Shown here: piece by piece, positions 1-7,689 of the stretch
Layout of the letters: the number at the start of each line of letters is the position of its first letter
How positions within the stretch are numbered: the first letter of the stretch is position 1
DNA from: Desulfovibrio sp.
GTDB taxonomy: Bacteria; Desulfobacterota; Desulfovibrionia; Desulfovibrionales; Desulfovibrionaceae
Length of the DNA: 64,000 nt
Reading direction: 5' to 3'
Assembly (NCBI GenBank): GCA_016218665.1
Contig: JACRDI010000009.1
Location: 33,849-97,848, forward strand
Program-made: the position numbers and the translations under genes
The notes under the pieces: generated by a model
The model's input: the letters and a program-made list of their open reading frames with translations, nothing else
Databases searched by the model: none
Told to the model about the DNA's origin: nothing

Positions 1-1
1 G

Positions 2-2884
2 CCCGTGGCCGAGCGCAGCCAGCGCCTGTCCCGGCGCGTGGCGGCGTACATCCGGCTGGCGCAGAAGCCTGTGGCCGAGCGCAAGGTCGCCTTCATCCTG
101 CACAACGACCCCTGCGCCTCGGTGGAGGCCACCGTGGGCGGCGCGGCCAAGCTGGACAGCCTGGAGAGCGTGTCGCGGATACTCGCGACCATGAAGGAAC
201 AGGGCTATAGCGTGGAACCGCCAGCGAGCGGAGCCGAACTCATCGAGACTATCATGGCCCGCAAGGCTGTTTCCGAGTTCCGCTGGACCACCGTGGACGA
301 GATCGTGCAGAAGGGCGGGGCGCTGGCCCGGCTGTCGCTCGGCACGTACCTTTCCTGGTGGCGGCACTACCCGGAGAAAGTTCGGACGCGCATCGCCGAG
401 GCCTGGGGCGAGCCGCCGGGCGCCGAGGTGAACGGCGTGCCCCCGGCCATGCTCCACGAGGGCAAGATCGTCATCACCGGCGTGACCTACGGCAACGCGG
501 CCATCTGCGTGCAGCCCAAGCGCGGTTGCGCCGGGCCGCGCTGTGACGGCCGGGTGTGCAAGATTCTCCACGACCCGGATATCCCGCCCCCGCACCAGTA
601 CATCGCCACGTACCGCTGGCTCCAGGACGAGACCGAGGGGTTCGGGGCGGACGTGCTCATCCATGTGGGCACCCATGGCAACCTGGAGTTCCTGCCGGGC
701 AAAAGCGTGGGCCTGTCCGCCTCCTGCCTGCCGGACCTGGCCCTGCACGAGGTGCCGCACCTGTACATCTACAACGCCGACAACCCGCCCGAGGGCACCA
801 TCGCCAAGCGCCGCAGCTACGCCGCGCTGGTGGACCACATGACCACGGCGCTGACGCACACCGAACTGTACGAGGAGCTGGACGAGCTGGCCCGGCACCT
901 GGCCGAATGGGAGCAGGCCAAGGATTCCGACAAGACCCGCGCCCACATGCTGGAGCACCTGGTGCGCGACGTGGCCGAGAAGGCCAAGCTGCTCAGTTCC
1001 ATCAGGGGCGGGGCGGACATGGACTTCGGCCGGCTCGCCACGGCCCTGCACGAGTCCCTGGACCTCATCCGCGGCACGCAGCACGACGACGGCATGCACG
1101 TGTTCGGCGGCGCGCCGGAGGGCGAGCGCCTGAACGCCTTCCTCTGGTCCATCCTGCGCTACGACGCGGACGCCCCCAAGTCCCTTCGCCGCAGCCTGTG
1201 CCACATGCTGGGCCTGGAGCTGGACACCCTGCTGGCTGAGCCGGGGGCCGTGGATCAGCGCCTGAAGGTCAGCAACTCTGAGCTGCTGGCCGAAGTGGAG
1301 CGCCTGGGCCGGGAGTGCTGCGGCGCGGCGCTGGCCTGTGCGGACAGTGAAGGCTTCGTTCAGGCTGTGCTGGGCTTTGTGAGAGAATGTATGGTGGGCG
1401 AGCGCCTCGTGGACGGAGCTTCTGCCGACGACTTGCCCGCCATATTCCGCCGCATCCGAGACGTGAAGCGCCGCGTGGACGACTCCCTGGAAATCGACGC
1501 GCTGCTCAAAGGCTGCGCCGGGGGCTACATCGAACCGGGGCCGTCGGGCATCATCACGCGCGGGCGCGAGGACATCCTGCCCACGGGCCGGAACTTCTAC
1601 TCGCTCGACCCACGCCGCTTGCCTACGCGGGCCGCGCACATGGTGGGCATGCGCTTGGCCGACGCCATCATCGACAAGCATGTGCGCGAGGAAGGCCGCG
1701 TACCCGAGAACGTGGCCATGTTCTGGATGTGCAACGACATGATGTGGGCCGACGGCGAGGGGATGGCGCAGATCTTCCACCTCATCGGCGTGCGCCCGGT
1801 GTGGAAGGGCAACGGACACGTGAAGGGCTTCGAGGTCATCCCGCTGGCCGAGTTGGGGCGGCCCCGCGTGGACGTGACCATCCGCGTCTCGGGCCTCCTG
1901 CGCGACAGCTTCGCGGAGCAGATGGCGCTCGTTGACGAGGCCATCCACTTTGTCGCCTGCCTGGAGGAAGCCGACGAGGACAACTACGTGCGCAAACACG
2001 CCCGCGCCACGCTGGAGAAATCCGGCGAGAGCGGCGACGAGGCGTGGAGGAAATCCACCCTGCGCCTGTTCTCCTCCAAGCCCGGCACCTACCAGGCCGG
2101 GGTGAACCTGGCCGTGTACGCCTCGGCCTGGCAGACCGAAGCCGACCTGGCGGACATCTTCGTCTACTGGAATTCCTACGCCTACGGGCGCGGCGTGTTC
2201 GGCGAGCAGCGGCCCAGACAGTTGGAGGCCGCGCTGTCCACCGTAGACGTGAGCTACAACAAGGTGGTGAGCGACGAGCACGACCTGTTCAACTGCTGCG
2301 GCTACTACGGAACGCACGGCGGCATGACGGCGGCGGCCCGGCAATTCGGCGGCGGCGAGGTCAAGGGCTACTACGGCGACACCCGCGAGCCGGGCCGCGT
2401 GCAGGTGCGCGACCTGGCCGACGAGATCCGCCGCGTGGTGCGCACCCGGCTGCTCAATCCCGCCTGGATCGAGGGCATGAAGCGCCATGGCTACAAAGGC
2501 GCGGGCGACATCAGCAAGCGCGTGGGCCGCGTGTACGGGTGGGAGGCCACCACCCGCGAGGTGGATGACTGGATCTTTGACGACATCGCCAAGACCTTTG
2601 TCATGGACGAGGAGAACCGCGAGTTTTTCCGCCAGCACAACCCCTGGGCGCTGGAGGAGATCGGGCGCAGGCTCCTGGAGGCCCAGTCGCGCGGGCTGTG
2701 GCAGGCCGACCCCGAAGTGCTGGACGCGCTCAAGGAGTCCTACCTGGAGATGGAGGGCTGGCTGGAGGAGAGCATGGGAGACGTCACGGGCGACTTCCAG
2801 GGCGGCAGCGTGGACATCATGCGGCCCGAGGACGTGGAGCAGTGGCAGGAGATGATGCGGGCCATGAAGGCCAAGCCCGCCTAA
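2..2884 (+). CDS. cobN: CobN-like chelatase large subunit (5' truncated by window edge)
   Basis: This is the large, substrate-binding subunit of the CobN / magnesium chelatase H family, which inserts a metal into a tetrapyrrole with ATP hydrolysed by separate AAA subunits. About 960 residues are visible. The family is usually about 1,200-1,300 residues and the frame is open at the left edge, so the true start lies outside the window. The sequence resembles CobN throughout, including a Cys-rich segment around GCAGPRCDGRVC and the HVGTHGNLEFLPGK stretch typical of the family. Nineteen bases separate it from a ChlI-type ATPase and then a ChlD-type subunit, the complete set for a CobN/ChlI/ChlD enzyme. 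Cobalt insertion is the default inference because cobalamin genes lie nearby. CobN homologues also act on other tetrapyrroles, so the substrate is not settled. Confidence 0.88.
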   Translation, partial: PVAERSQRLSRRVAAYIRLAQKPVAERKVAFILHNDPCASVEATVGGAAKLDSLESVSRILATMKEQGYSVEPPASGAELIETIMARKAVSEFRWTTVDEIVQKGGALARLSLGTYLSWWRHYPEKVRTRIAEAWGEPPGAEVNGVPPAMLHEGKIVITGVTYGNAAICVQPKRGCAGPRCDGRVCKILHDPDIPPPHQYIATYRWLQDETEGFGADVLIHVGTHGNLEFLPGKSVGLSASCLPDLALHEVPHLYIYNADNPPEGTIAKRRSYAALVDHMTTALTHTELYEELDELARHLAEWEQAKDSDKTRAHMLEHLVRDVAEKAKLLSSIRGGADMDFGRLATALHESLDLIRGTQHDDGMHVFGGAPEGERLNAFLWSILRYDADAPKSLRRSLCHMLGLELDTLLAEPGAVDQRLKVSNSELLAEVERLGRECCGAALACADSEGFVQAVLGFVRECMVGERLVDGASADDLPAIFRRIRDVKRRVDDSLEIDALLKGCAGGYIEPGPSGIITRGREDILPTGRNFYSLDPRRLPTRAAHMVGMRLADAIIDKHVREEGRVPENVAMFWMCNDMMWADGEGMAQIFHLIGVRPVWKGNGHVKGFEVIPLAELGRPRVDVTIRVSGLLRDSFAEQMALVDEAIHFVACLEEADEDNYVRKHARATLEKSGESGDEAWRKSTLRLFSSKPGTYQAGVNLAVYASAWQTEADLADIFVYWNSYAYGRGVFGEQRPRQLEAALSTVDVSYNKVVSDEHDLFNCCGYYGTHGGMTAAARQFGGGEVKGYYGDTREPGRVQVRDLADEIRRVVRTRLLNPAWIEGMKRHGYKGAGDISKRVGRVYGWEATTREVDDWIFDDIAKTFVMDEENREFFRQHNPWALEEIGRRLLEAQSRGLWQADPEVLDALKESYLEMEGWLEESMGDVTGDFQGGSVDIMRPEDVEQWQEMMRAMKAKPA

Positions 2885-2903
2885 ACATACGGAGCGAGAC
2901 ACC

Positions 2904-3938
2904 TTGAAGAACCACAACTTCGCCTACCCCTTCTCGGCCATTGTGGGCCAGGAGCTTATGAAGGAGGCCCTGCTGCTCAACGTGGTCAATCCACGCCTGG
3001 GCGGCGTGCTCATCCGGGGCGAGAAGGGTACGGCCAAGAGCACGGCGGTGCGCGCCCTGGCCAGCCTGCTGCCGGAAATGGACGTGGCCGAGGGCTGCCC
3101 CTTCGCCTGCAATCCCGGCGGTGCAGATCTGTGCGAGGCATGCGCGGCCAAGGCCCAGGCCGATGCGCTCACCGCGAGTCGCCGCCGCATCCGCGTGGTG
3201 GACCTGCCCGTGGGCGCGACGGAGGACCGCGTGCTCGGCACCCTGGACCTCGAAGCCGCCATCAAGAAGGGCGAGAAGCACTTCGAGCCGGGCATCCTGG
3301 CCGAGGCGCACCGGGGCATCCTCTACGTGGACGAGGCGAACCTCTTGGACGACCACATCGTGGACGTGCTGCTCGACGCCGCCGCCATGGGAGTGAACAC
3401 CGTGGAGCGCGAGGGGGTAAGCTTCAGCCATCCGGCGCGTTTCGTGCTGGTGGGCACCATGAACCCGGAGGAAGGCGAACTCAGGCCCCAGCTGCTGGAC
3501 CGCTTCGGCCTGTGCGTGCAGGTGGAGGGCATTCTGGACATCGATAGCCGCGTGGAGGTGGTGCAGCGCCGCGCGGCCTACGAGGACAGCCCCGAGGGCT
3601 TCGCCCAGGCCTGGGCGGACAAGGAACAGGCCGTGGCGGACCGTGTGGAGCGCGCCCGCGCCCTGCTGCCCCGTGTGGGCTTCCCGGACGAACTCCTGCG
3701 CCTGGTGGCCCAAATCGCCGTGGATATGGGCGTGGACGGCCATAGGGCGGACCTGGTGATGATGAAAACCGCCAAGACCTTGGCCGCGCTGGATGGGCGC
3801 GACATCGCCACCCGCGAGGACGTGGGCCGCGCCGCCGAGCTGGCCCTGCCGCACCGCATGCGCAAGAAGCCCTTCCAGGACATCGGCCTGGACAAAAATA
3901 CGCTGGCCGGGAGCATGGAGAAGGGCCTTGCCCGCTAG
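2904..3938 (+). CDS. ChlI-type AAA ATPase subunit of a metal chelatase
   Basis: This 344-residue AAA+ ATPase of the BchI/ChlI family forms the motor ring that drives metal insertion by the large subunit encoded just upstream. Walker A (GEKGTAKST) lies near residue 40 and Walker B (ILYVDEANLL) near residue 140. Between them is the Cys-rich insertion (CNPGGADLCEAC) common in this family. The likely start is a TTG with GGAG nine bases upstream; the encoded N-terminus (NFAYPFSAIVGQ) matches the family start. The 3' end overlaps the next gene by 11 bases, so the two are probably translationally coupled. Length and motifs are normal for the family. Confidence 0.9.
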   Translation: MKNHNFAYPFSAIVGQELMKEALLLNVVNPRLGGVLIRGEKGTAKSTAVRALASLLPEMDVAEGCPFACNPGGADLCEACAAKAQADALTASRRRIRVVDLPVGATEDRVLGTLDLEAAIKKGEKHFEPGILAEAHRGILYVDEANLLDDHIVDVLLDAAAMGVNTVEREGVSFSHPARFVLVGTMNPEEGELRPQLLDRFGLCVQVEGILDIDSRVEVVQRRAAYEDSPEGFAQAWADKEQAVADRVERARALLPRVGFPDELLRLVAQIAVDMGVDGHRADLVMMKTAKTLAALDGRDIATREDVGRAAELALPHRMRKKPFQDIGLDKNTLAGSMEKGLAR

Positions 3939-6033
3939 ACCGCAGGTGTACCCCTTCAGCGCCCTGGTGGGGCAGGAGCGCCTGAGGCGCGCGCTCATGG
4001 TCTGCGCCGTGTGCCCGTCCATCGGCGGGGTGCTGGTGCGCGGGCAGAAGGGCACGGCCAAGTCCACCGCTGTGCGCGCCCTGGCGGCGTTGTTGCCGCA
4101 TATCGAAGTGGTGCGCGGTTGTCCATTTTCCTGCGCCCCGGAGGGACCGCACTGCCCTGAATGCGCCAACCGCCTGCACCAGGGCGAGATTTCGCCCACC
4201 GACTGGCGACCCGCCCGGCTGGTGGACCTGCCGCTGGGGGCCACCGAGGACCGCGTGTCCGGCTCGCTCGACCTGGAAGCAGCCATCCGCCACGGACGCA
4301 AGCAGCTTGAGCCGGGCCTCTTGGCCCGCGCCCATCGAGGCGTGCTGTACGTGGACGAGGTGAACCTCTTGTCCGACCATCTGGTGGACATCCTGCTCGA
4401 CGCCGCCAGCCTGGGCGAGAACGTGGTGGAGCGCGAGGGCGTCAGCTTTAGGCATCCGGCGCAGGTCATCCTGGTCGGGACCATGAACCCGGAGGAGGGC
4501 GAACTCAGGCCCCAGTTGCTGGACCGCTTCGGCCTGTGCGTGGAGGTGGCTGCGCCCCTGGACCTGGACGAGCGCATGGAGGTGCTGCGCCGCCGCGAGG
4601 CCTTCGATGCCGACCCGGGCGGCTTCGCCGCCTCATGGGCTGAGGAGGAGCGCCGGACTGCGCGGGCCATTGTGGAGGCGCGCCGCGCCCTGCCGCTGGT
4701 GCGCATCCCGGCCCCACTGCTTAGGCAGGCCACGGAGCTGTGCCTGGAGGCCTGCGTGGCCGGACACCGGGCGGACATCGCCCTGCGCCTTACCGCCCGC
4801 GCCCTGGCAGCCCTGGCCGGGCGCGAGGACGTTCGCCAGGCCGACCTGGACGAGGCTGCCGAGTTGGTGCTGCTGCACCGCCGCCGCATGCCCCCGCCGC
4901 CGCCTCCACAACAGCCGGAGGAGCAGGAGGAGCAGAAGCAGGAAGAACAGCACGACCACGAACATCAGCATAATGAGCAGCCCGAACAGGAGCCGCAACA
5001 GCCCGAGCCGCAGCAGGCCGAATCACAGCCAGAAGATGCCCGCGCCAGCGAGGAGGAAGGCGAGTTGGAGGAGTCGCCGCCGGACGAATCAGACGAATCA
5101 GACGAATCGGGCGAATCGGACCAGGAGGGTAAGGCCGCCCCGCTGGCCCTGGAGACCATCTTCCCCGTGGGCGCGGCCTTCCGCGTCAAGCCCATCGTGT
5201 ACAAGAAGGACCGTGTGGTGCGCACGGGTTCGGGCAGGCGCACGCGCTCGCGCACCAGCCAGAAGTCCGGGCGCTACGTCAAGGCCAGGTACAACTCGGC
5301 ACCCACGGACTTGGCCCTGGACGCCACCCTGCGTGCCGCCGCGCCGTTTCAGCGCTCGCGCAGGCTGAAGCTCGTCACGCCGGCTGAAATCGCCGAAGGC
5401 GTCGCCGTGCTGGTGCGCTCCTCCGACCTGCGCCAGCGCGTGCGCGAGAAGCGCATGGGCCACTTCATCGTCTTCGTGGTGGACGCCAGCGGCAGCATGG
5501 GCGCTGGCCGCCGCATGGTGGAGACCAAGGGCGCGGTGCTGTCGCTCCTGCTCGACGCCTACCAGAAGCGCGACAAGGTGGGGCTGGTGGCCTTCCGGGG
5601 CGAGGGAGCCTCGGTGCTGCTGCCGCCAACCAGCAGCGTGGACCTGGCCTACAAGCTCCTGGAGGAGCTGCCCACGGGCGGCAAGACCCCGCTGGTGCAT
5701 GGCCTGTCCCTGGGGCACGAGCTGCTGGAACGCCAACTGCGGCGCGATCCGGCCAGCTTCCCGGTGCTGGTGGTCATCTCCGACGGCAAGGCCAACGTGA
5801 GCCTTGCCGGGGGCAAGCCCGTGGCGGAGTCGCGCGAAGCGGCGCGGGCCATTGCGGACGACCCGCGCATCCGCTCACTCGTGGTGGATGTGGAGAAGGC
5901 CGGGCTGGTGCGCTTCGGCCTGGCAGAAGGCTTGGCCGCAGAAATGGGCGCGCAGTACTTCCGCATCGAGGACTTGAAGGCCCGCGACTTGGTGGACGTG
6001 CTGCGCCGAGAGGTGCTGGAGACCTCGCCTTAG
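3928..6033 (+). CDS. Fused ChlI-ChlD type chelatase subunit (AAA ATPase + VWA domain)
   Basis: This 701-residue protein has three parts. An N-terminal ChlI-like AAA domain carries an intact Walker A (GQKGTAKST) and Walker B (LYVDEVNLL). A linker of about 100 residues rich in Q, E, P and D follows. A C-terminal von Willebrand A domain carries a MIDAS motif (DASGSMG) near residue 518. ChlD/BchD subunits have this layout and scaffold the ATPase ring onto the large subunit. I chose the TTG at 3928 because GGAGAAGGG lies directly upstream and gives a short leader before YPFSALVGQ; a GTG at 3946 is the alternative. The AAA half closely resembles the preceding gene, which suggests duplication. In many ChlD proteins the AAA site is degenerate; here it looks intact. 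Confidence 0.88.
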   Translation: MPARPQVYPFSALVGQERLRRALMVCAVCPSIGGVLVRGQKGTAKSTAVRALAALLPHIEVVRGCPFSCAPEGPHCPECANRLHQGEISPTDWRPARLVDLPLGATEDRVSGSLDLEAAIRHGRKQLEPGLLARAHRGVLYVDEVNLLSDHLVDILLDAASLGENVVEREGVSFRHPAQVILVGTMNPEEGELRPQLLDRFGLCVEVAAPLDLDERMEVLRRREAFDADPGGFAASWAEEERRTARAIVEARRALPLVRIPAPLLRQATELCLEACVAGHRADIALRLTARALAALAGREDVRQADLDEAAELVLLHRRRMPPPPPPQQPEEQEEQKQEEQHDHEHQHNEQPEQEPQQPEPQQAESQPEDARASEEEGELEESPPDESDESDESGESDQEGKAAPLALETIFPVGAAFRVKPIVYKKDRVVRTGSGRRTRSRTSQKSGRYVKARYNSAPTDLALDATLRAAAPFQRSRRLKLVTPAEIAEGVAVLVRSSDLRQRVREKRMGHFIVFVVDASGSMGAGRRMVETKGAVLSLLLDAYQKRDKVGLVAFRGEGASVLLPPTSSVDLAYKLLEELPTGGKTPLVHGLSLGHELLERQLRRDPASFPVLVVISDGKANVSLAGGKPVAESREAARAIADDPRIRSLVVDVEKAGLVRFGLAEGLAAEMGAQYFRIEDLKARDLVDVLRREVLETSP

Positions 6034-6092
6034 GGCTTGTGCCAACACCGCTTGTCAGATAGAGAATGAGGCAAATCCATAGGGAGGCTCCC

Positions 6093-6506
6093 ATGCGCAA
6101 AACCATCCAGCTTCTGGCCCTGCTATCCCTGCTCCTTGTCTCGTCCACGGCCCTGGCCGGTGCCAGCGACCCGCTGTTCATCAACCTCACCAGCGACGAC
6201 CCGCACCGCGCGCTCATGGCCATCAGCTTCGGCCAGGCGCAGATGGAACGCGGCCACCCGCTCACCGTGTACCTGAATGACCACGCCGTTCTGGTGGCGA
6301 GCAAAAAGAACGCCGCCAAGTTCGCTGAGCAGCAGAAGCTCCTCTCCGGCATCGCCGCCAAGGGCGGCACCGTGCTGGTGTGCCCCATGTGCAGCAAGAA
6401 GTTCGGCGTGGCCGAGGCTGACTTCATCAGCGGAGCCAAGCTCACCAGCCCGGACATCACCGGCCCGGCCCTATTCAAAGACAACACCAAGACGCTGTCC
6501 TGGTAG
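6093..6506 (+). CDS. Exported DsrE/DsrF-like protein
   Basis: This 137-residue protein has an N-terminal signal peptide (a hydrophobic stretch ending in STALAGA) followed by a DsrE/DsrF/YchN-type domain. The core shows an LVCPMCSKKFG motif, so a CxxC pair is present, as in several small sulfur-relay or peroxiredoxin-like DsrE proteins. The signal peptide suggests a periplasmic location. An upstream in-frame ATG at 6066 exists, but 6093 is preferred because GGGAGG sits just before it and it opens directly on a standard signal peptide. It follows the chelatase genes by about 60 bases on the same strand and may belong to that transcript. Its substrate cannot be told from sequence; a role in thiol or metal handling is a guess. 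Confidence 0.75.
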   Translation: MRKTIQLLALLSLLLVSSTALAGASDPLFINLTSDDPHRALMAISFGQAQMERGHPLTVYLNDHAVLVASKKNAAKFAEQQKLLSGIAAKGGTVLVCPMCSKKFGVAEADFISGAKLTSPDITGPALFKDNTKTLSW

Positions 6507-6533
6507 CGTGGCAGGGGGCAGGCCCCCCGGTCC

Positions 6534-6794
6534 CTAGTGCTTGTGGTCGTGCGGTTCCTTGGCGTGGCCCTGGTGCTCGTGGTCGTGCGGGCCGTGCTCG
6601 CCCGTGTGCTCATGGACATGGCCCGCGCCTTCGGCGTGGTCGTGCGCATGCTTATGCTCATGCTGGTGTTCGTGGCTGTGGGTGTGCTCGTGCGGATGCG
6701 AATGCTCGCCCATGCCGGGGTGCGTGTGCGGATGCTCATGCGTGTGGCTGTGCTCGTGCGCATGGTCGTGGCTGTGCTCATGGTCGCCCTTCAT
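6534..6794 (-). CDS. Small extremely His-rich metal-binding protein
   Basis: The product is about 86 residues, of which I count roughly 34 histidines, mostly as alternating H-x-H with D, E, S, T, P or K between. There is no signal peptide or membrane segment, so it is probably cytoplasmic. Proteins of this composition bind Ni, Co or Zn, like the His-rich tails of HypB, CbiX-type chelatases and metal chaperones. I chose the ATG at 6794 because GGAAAGGAG precedes it; 26 further codons upstream lack this composition. It converges with the chelatase/DsrE operon, which makes a cobalt or nickel buffering role attractive but unproven. An inverted repeat lies in its presumed promoter. The opposite strand is open here only because of the repetitive codons. 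Confidence 0.72.
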   Translation of the reverse strand: MKGDHEHSHDHAHEHSHTHEHPHTHPGMGEHSHPHEHTHSHEHQHEHKHAHDHAEGAGHVHEHTGEHGPHDHEHQGHAKEPHDHKH

Positions 6795-6824
6795 GGCCGT
6801 CTCCTTTCCCTTCCGGGAGTTAAG

Positions 6825-6840
6825 ATATTGACCCCAATAT
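6825..6840 (-). promoter_or_regulatory. Inverted repeat in the promoter of the His-rich gene
   Basis: Read on the minus strand, the site is ATATTGGGGTCAATAT: perfect 6-base arms around a 4-base centre. It lies about 30 bases upstream of the His-rich gene's start codon and adjoins an AT-rich TATTAT that could serve as a -10 element. The position suits an operator for a dimeric repressor. No regulator family is identified from the sequence. Confidence 0.4.
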
Positions 6841-6939
6841 AATACGGAGAAGGGCCTCGGTACAGCCCGCACGCAAAATTCATTCGTGCACGCGTCGGAG
6901 CTTGTATTGCCGATCGGTCATACCCTGCGCACCTGACGC

Positions 6940-7689
6940 CTAGTTTCGTATGATAAGCTGTTGCCCGGCCCCGAGCGCCGCCCTCAGCCTCGCCACGAGC
7001 GCCTCGTCCACCCGCGCCCGCCCAGCCGTCGCAAGACTAGCATCAGCGCAGCCCTCGGGCTGGAAGGCCTGCAACGCCCACAGCGGCGTCCCGGCGGCGG
7101 CGATCTCTCCTGCCAGTTCCAGCAGTTCGTCCTCGGGCAGCAGTGCCGGATGCCAGGTGGTGCGCAGCTCGAAGGGAATGCCGGATTCCCGCAGCAGGTC
7201 CAGGCTCGCCCAGGCGTCCTCCGCGCTTCCTGGGGCGCCGGTGATGCGCGGGTAGGCCCGGCGCGGGGCCTTCAGGTCCAGGCCGACCCAGCCGCACAAA
7301 GGCAGAACGCGCTCCAATGCCTGCGGGGCCATGCCGCTGGTGTGCAGCCCCACCTCGAAACCCAGGCCGCGCACCTGGCGCATGGCCTCGGCCAGGCCCG
7401 GCTGAAGGAGCGGCTCGCCGCCGGAGAACACAACCGCGTCCAGCAGGCCGGGCCGCGTCGTGAGCCAGGCCAACACCTCCGGCCATGTCCTTTCGCCCGG
7501 TCCGAAGGGACGCAGGGCGGCGTTGTGGCAATAGGGGCAGTTCCAGGCGCAGCCCTGGCAGAACACCGTGGCCGCCAGCATGCCCGGCCAGTCTGAGGTG
7601 CTTAAGGGGGTGAGGCCGCCCACGACGATTTCAGTGGCGGCGTCGGTGGCGACGTCGGCGGCCTCACCCTTGTGCGCGGCGGATGTCAC
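6940..7689 (-). CDS. nrdG: Anaerobic ribonucleotide reductase activating protein (radical SAM)
   Basis: This 249-residue radical SAM protein installs the glycyl radical on NrdD using S-adenosylmethionine and a [4Fe-4S] cluster. The CxxxCxxC cluster motif reads CAWNCPYC, preceded by LSTSDWPG, as in the NrdG group of proteins. A GGEP motif (VVFSGGEPLL) follows. The start is a GTG at 7689 that overlaps the nrdD stop codon as GTGA, so the pair is translationally coupled. The open frame continues further upstream, but that part lies inside nrdD and has no NrdG similarity. It should share nrdD regulation, including the upstream cobalamin riboswitch. Confidence 0.9.
   Translation of the reverse strand: MTSAAHKGEAADVATDAATEIVVGGLTPLSTSDWPGMLAATVFCQGCAWNCPYCHNAALRPFGPGERTWPEVLAWLTTRPGLLDAVVFSGGEPLLQPGLAEAMRQVRGLGFEVGLHTSGMAPQALERVLPLCGWVGLDLKAPRRAYPRITGAPGSAEDAWASLDLLRESGIPFELRTTWHPALLPEDELLELAGEIAAAGTPLWALQAFQPEGCADASLATAGRARVDEALVARLRAALGAGQQLIIRN

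Noticed and set aside
2817..4889. Long minus-strand frame opposite the chelatase ATPase genes
   Set aside because: Arg/Ser/Ala-rich antisense translation of two homologous ATPase genes; its internal repetition only mirrors their duplication.
6537..6842. Plus-strand frames opposite the His-rich gene, giving Val/Leu- or Cys/Trp-rich products
   Set aside because: These are antisense readings of CAC/CAT codons. They lack a ribosome site, and the His-rich reading has one.
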